From contig NC_039488.1 in assembly GCF_003590095.1 (NCBI RefSeq), positions 8,618,001-8,682,000 of the forward strand: DNA of 64,000 nucleotides. Reading direction: 5' to 3'. Below, piece by piece: positions 63,701 to 64,000 of this stretch. How positions within the stretch are numbered: the stretch's first letter is position 1; each line of letters begins with the position of its first letter. Below the pieces are notes generated by a model. That model ran no database searches, was not told the DNA's origin, and saw nothing but the letters and a program-made list of their open reading frames with translations. The translations under genes were made by a program, and so were the position numbers. Origin of the DNA: Trichoplusia ni. Lineage: Eukaryota > Arthropoda > Insecta > Lepidoptera > Noctuidae.

Positions 63701-64000
63701 ATAACTTCTTTTTCACGGCTACTTTTTAATATTACATGGTCAAACAGAAAGAGCTAGAATCATGCTGTGGCTGTTGTTAGCCGAGTTTTATAAATATAAA
63801 TGTACAAATATTGTGACTTAATATTTATTGAAAACACCATTATTTGCGTTTCGTGACGAACGTCATGCTGGCTGTTAATATATTTCCGTATATAAAAGTT
63901 TCGGAAAAGTATAGAGAAGTCTAGTAAAGGTTTGAATTTTGACAGATACACAGTTATTCTGTTAACCACTCGTCTCGTTTTCATTCACCGCATCACACGG

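Larger units (their letters stand above)
57800..64000. other. Gene-free stretch, right edge
   Basis: No exon supported. It contains the best 5S-like SINE (58.7 kb), a large GC-richer repeat (59.46-59.9 kb) and a 'gagttggactcgcgg' repeat end near 60.66 kb. The 81-codon ORF at 58156 (+) has a TATATAA only 9 bases before its ATG, too close to be its TATA box. The 70-codon ORF at 61894 (+) is Cys-rich at its end but lacks a convincing signal peptide. Confidence 0.5.

Overview
The window is AT-rich eukaryotic DNA, almost certainly from a moth or butterfly (Lepidoptera). The main evidence is the repeat content. It includes a tRNA-derived SINE with intact A and B boxes, many 3' tails of the lepidopteran LINE that ends around 'cccagcagtgg...ataggctgatgatga', RTE-type tails ending 'caaacaaacaaac...ttagtatagat', and a 5S-rRNA-like SINE. 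The SINE set resembles that of noctuid moths, but the species cannot be named from sequence alone. No long open reading frame is intact. Most ORFs of 60-130 codons fit chance for this base composition, so genes had to be recognised from splice sites and exon-like codons.

The best complete gene is at 20701-21642 (+). Four short exons with consensus splice sites join in frame into a 127-residue protein with a signal peptide and six cysteines. I do not recognise the family. About 3.6 kb downstream, 25256-25349 (+) is a clean internal coding exon of another, unrecognised protein. Its other exons are not identified here.

The minus strand appears to carry one or more genes with very long introns. 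Two coding first exons, at 57435-57330 and 38683-38632, both end in codon phase 1 with a G before a consensus 5' splice site. GC-rich DNA lies upstream of both. They could be alternative first exons of one gene whose body lies beyond the left edge of the window. A third, noncoding first exon is suggested at about 13710-13491, next to another GC-rich patch. Between the first two exons, at 47988/47987 (-), a branch-point and pyrimidine tract lead into CAG directly followed by GTAAGT. This is the signature of a recursive-splicing ratchet point in a long insect intron.

The rest is intronic or intergenic DNA carrying old, fragmentary SINE, LINE, RTE and other lepidopteran repeats. It also holds several hairpins and palindromes, NRF1-like palindromic sites near 6.3 kb, and GC-rich patches that may be promoters. 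I saw no canonical tRNA gene, no rRNA gene, and no CRISPR array or bacterial operon. All functional links between distant exons are inference.
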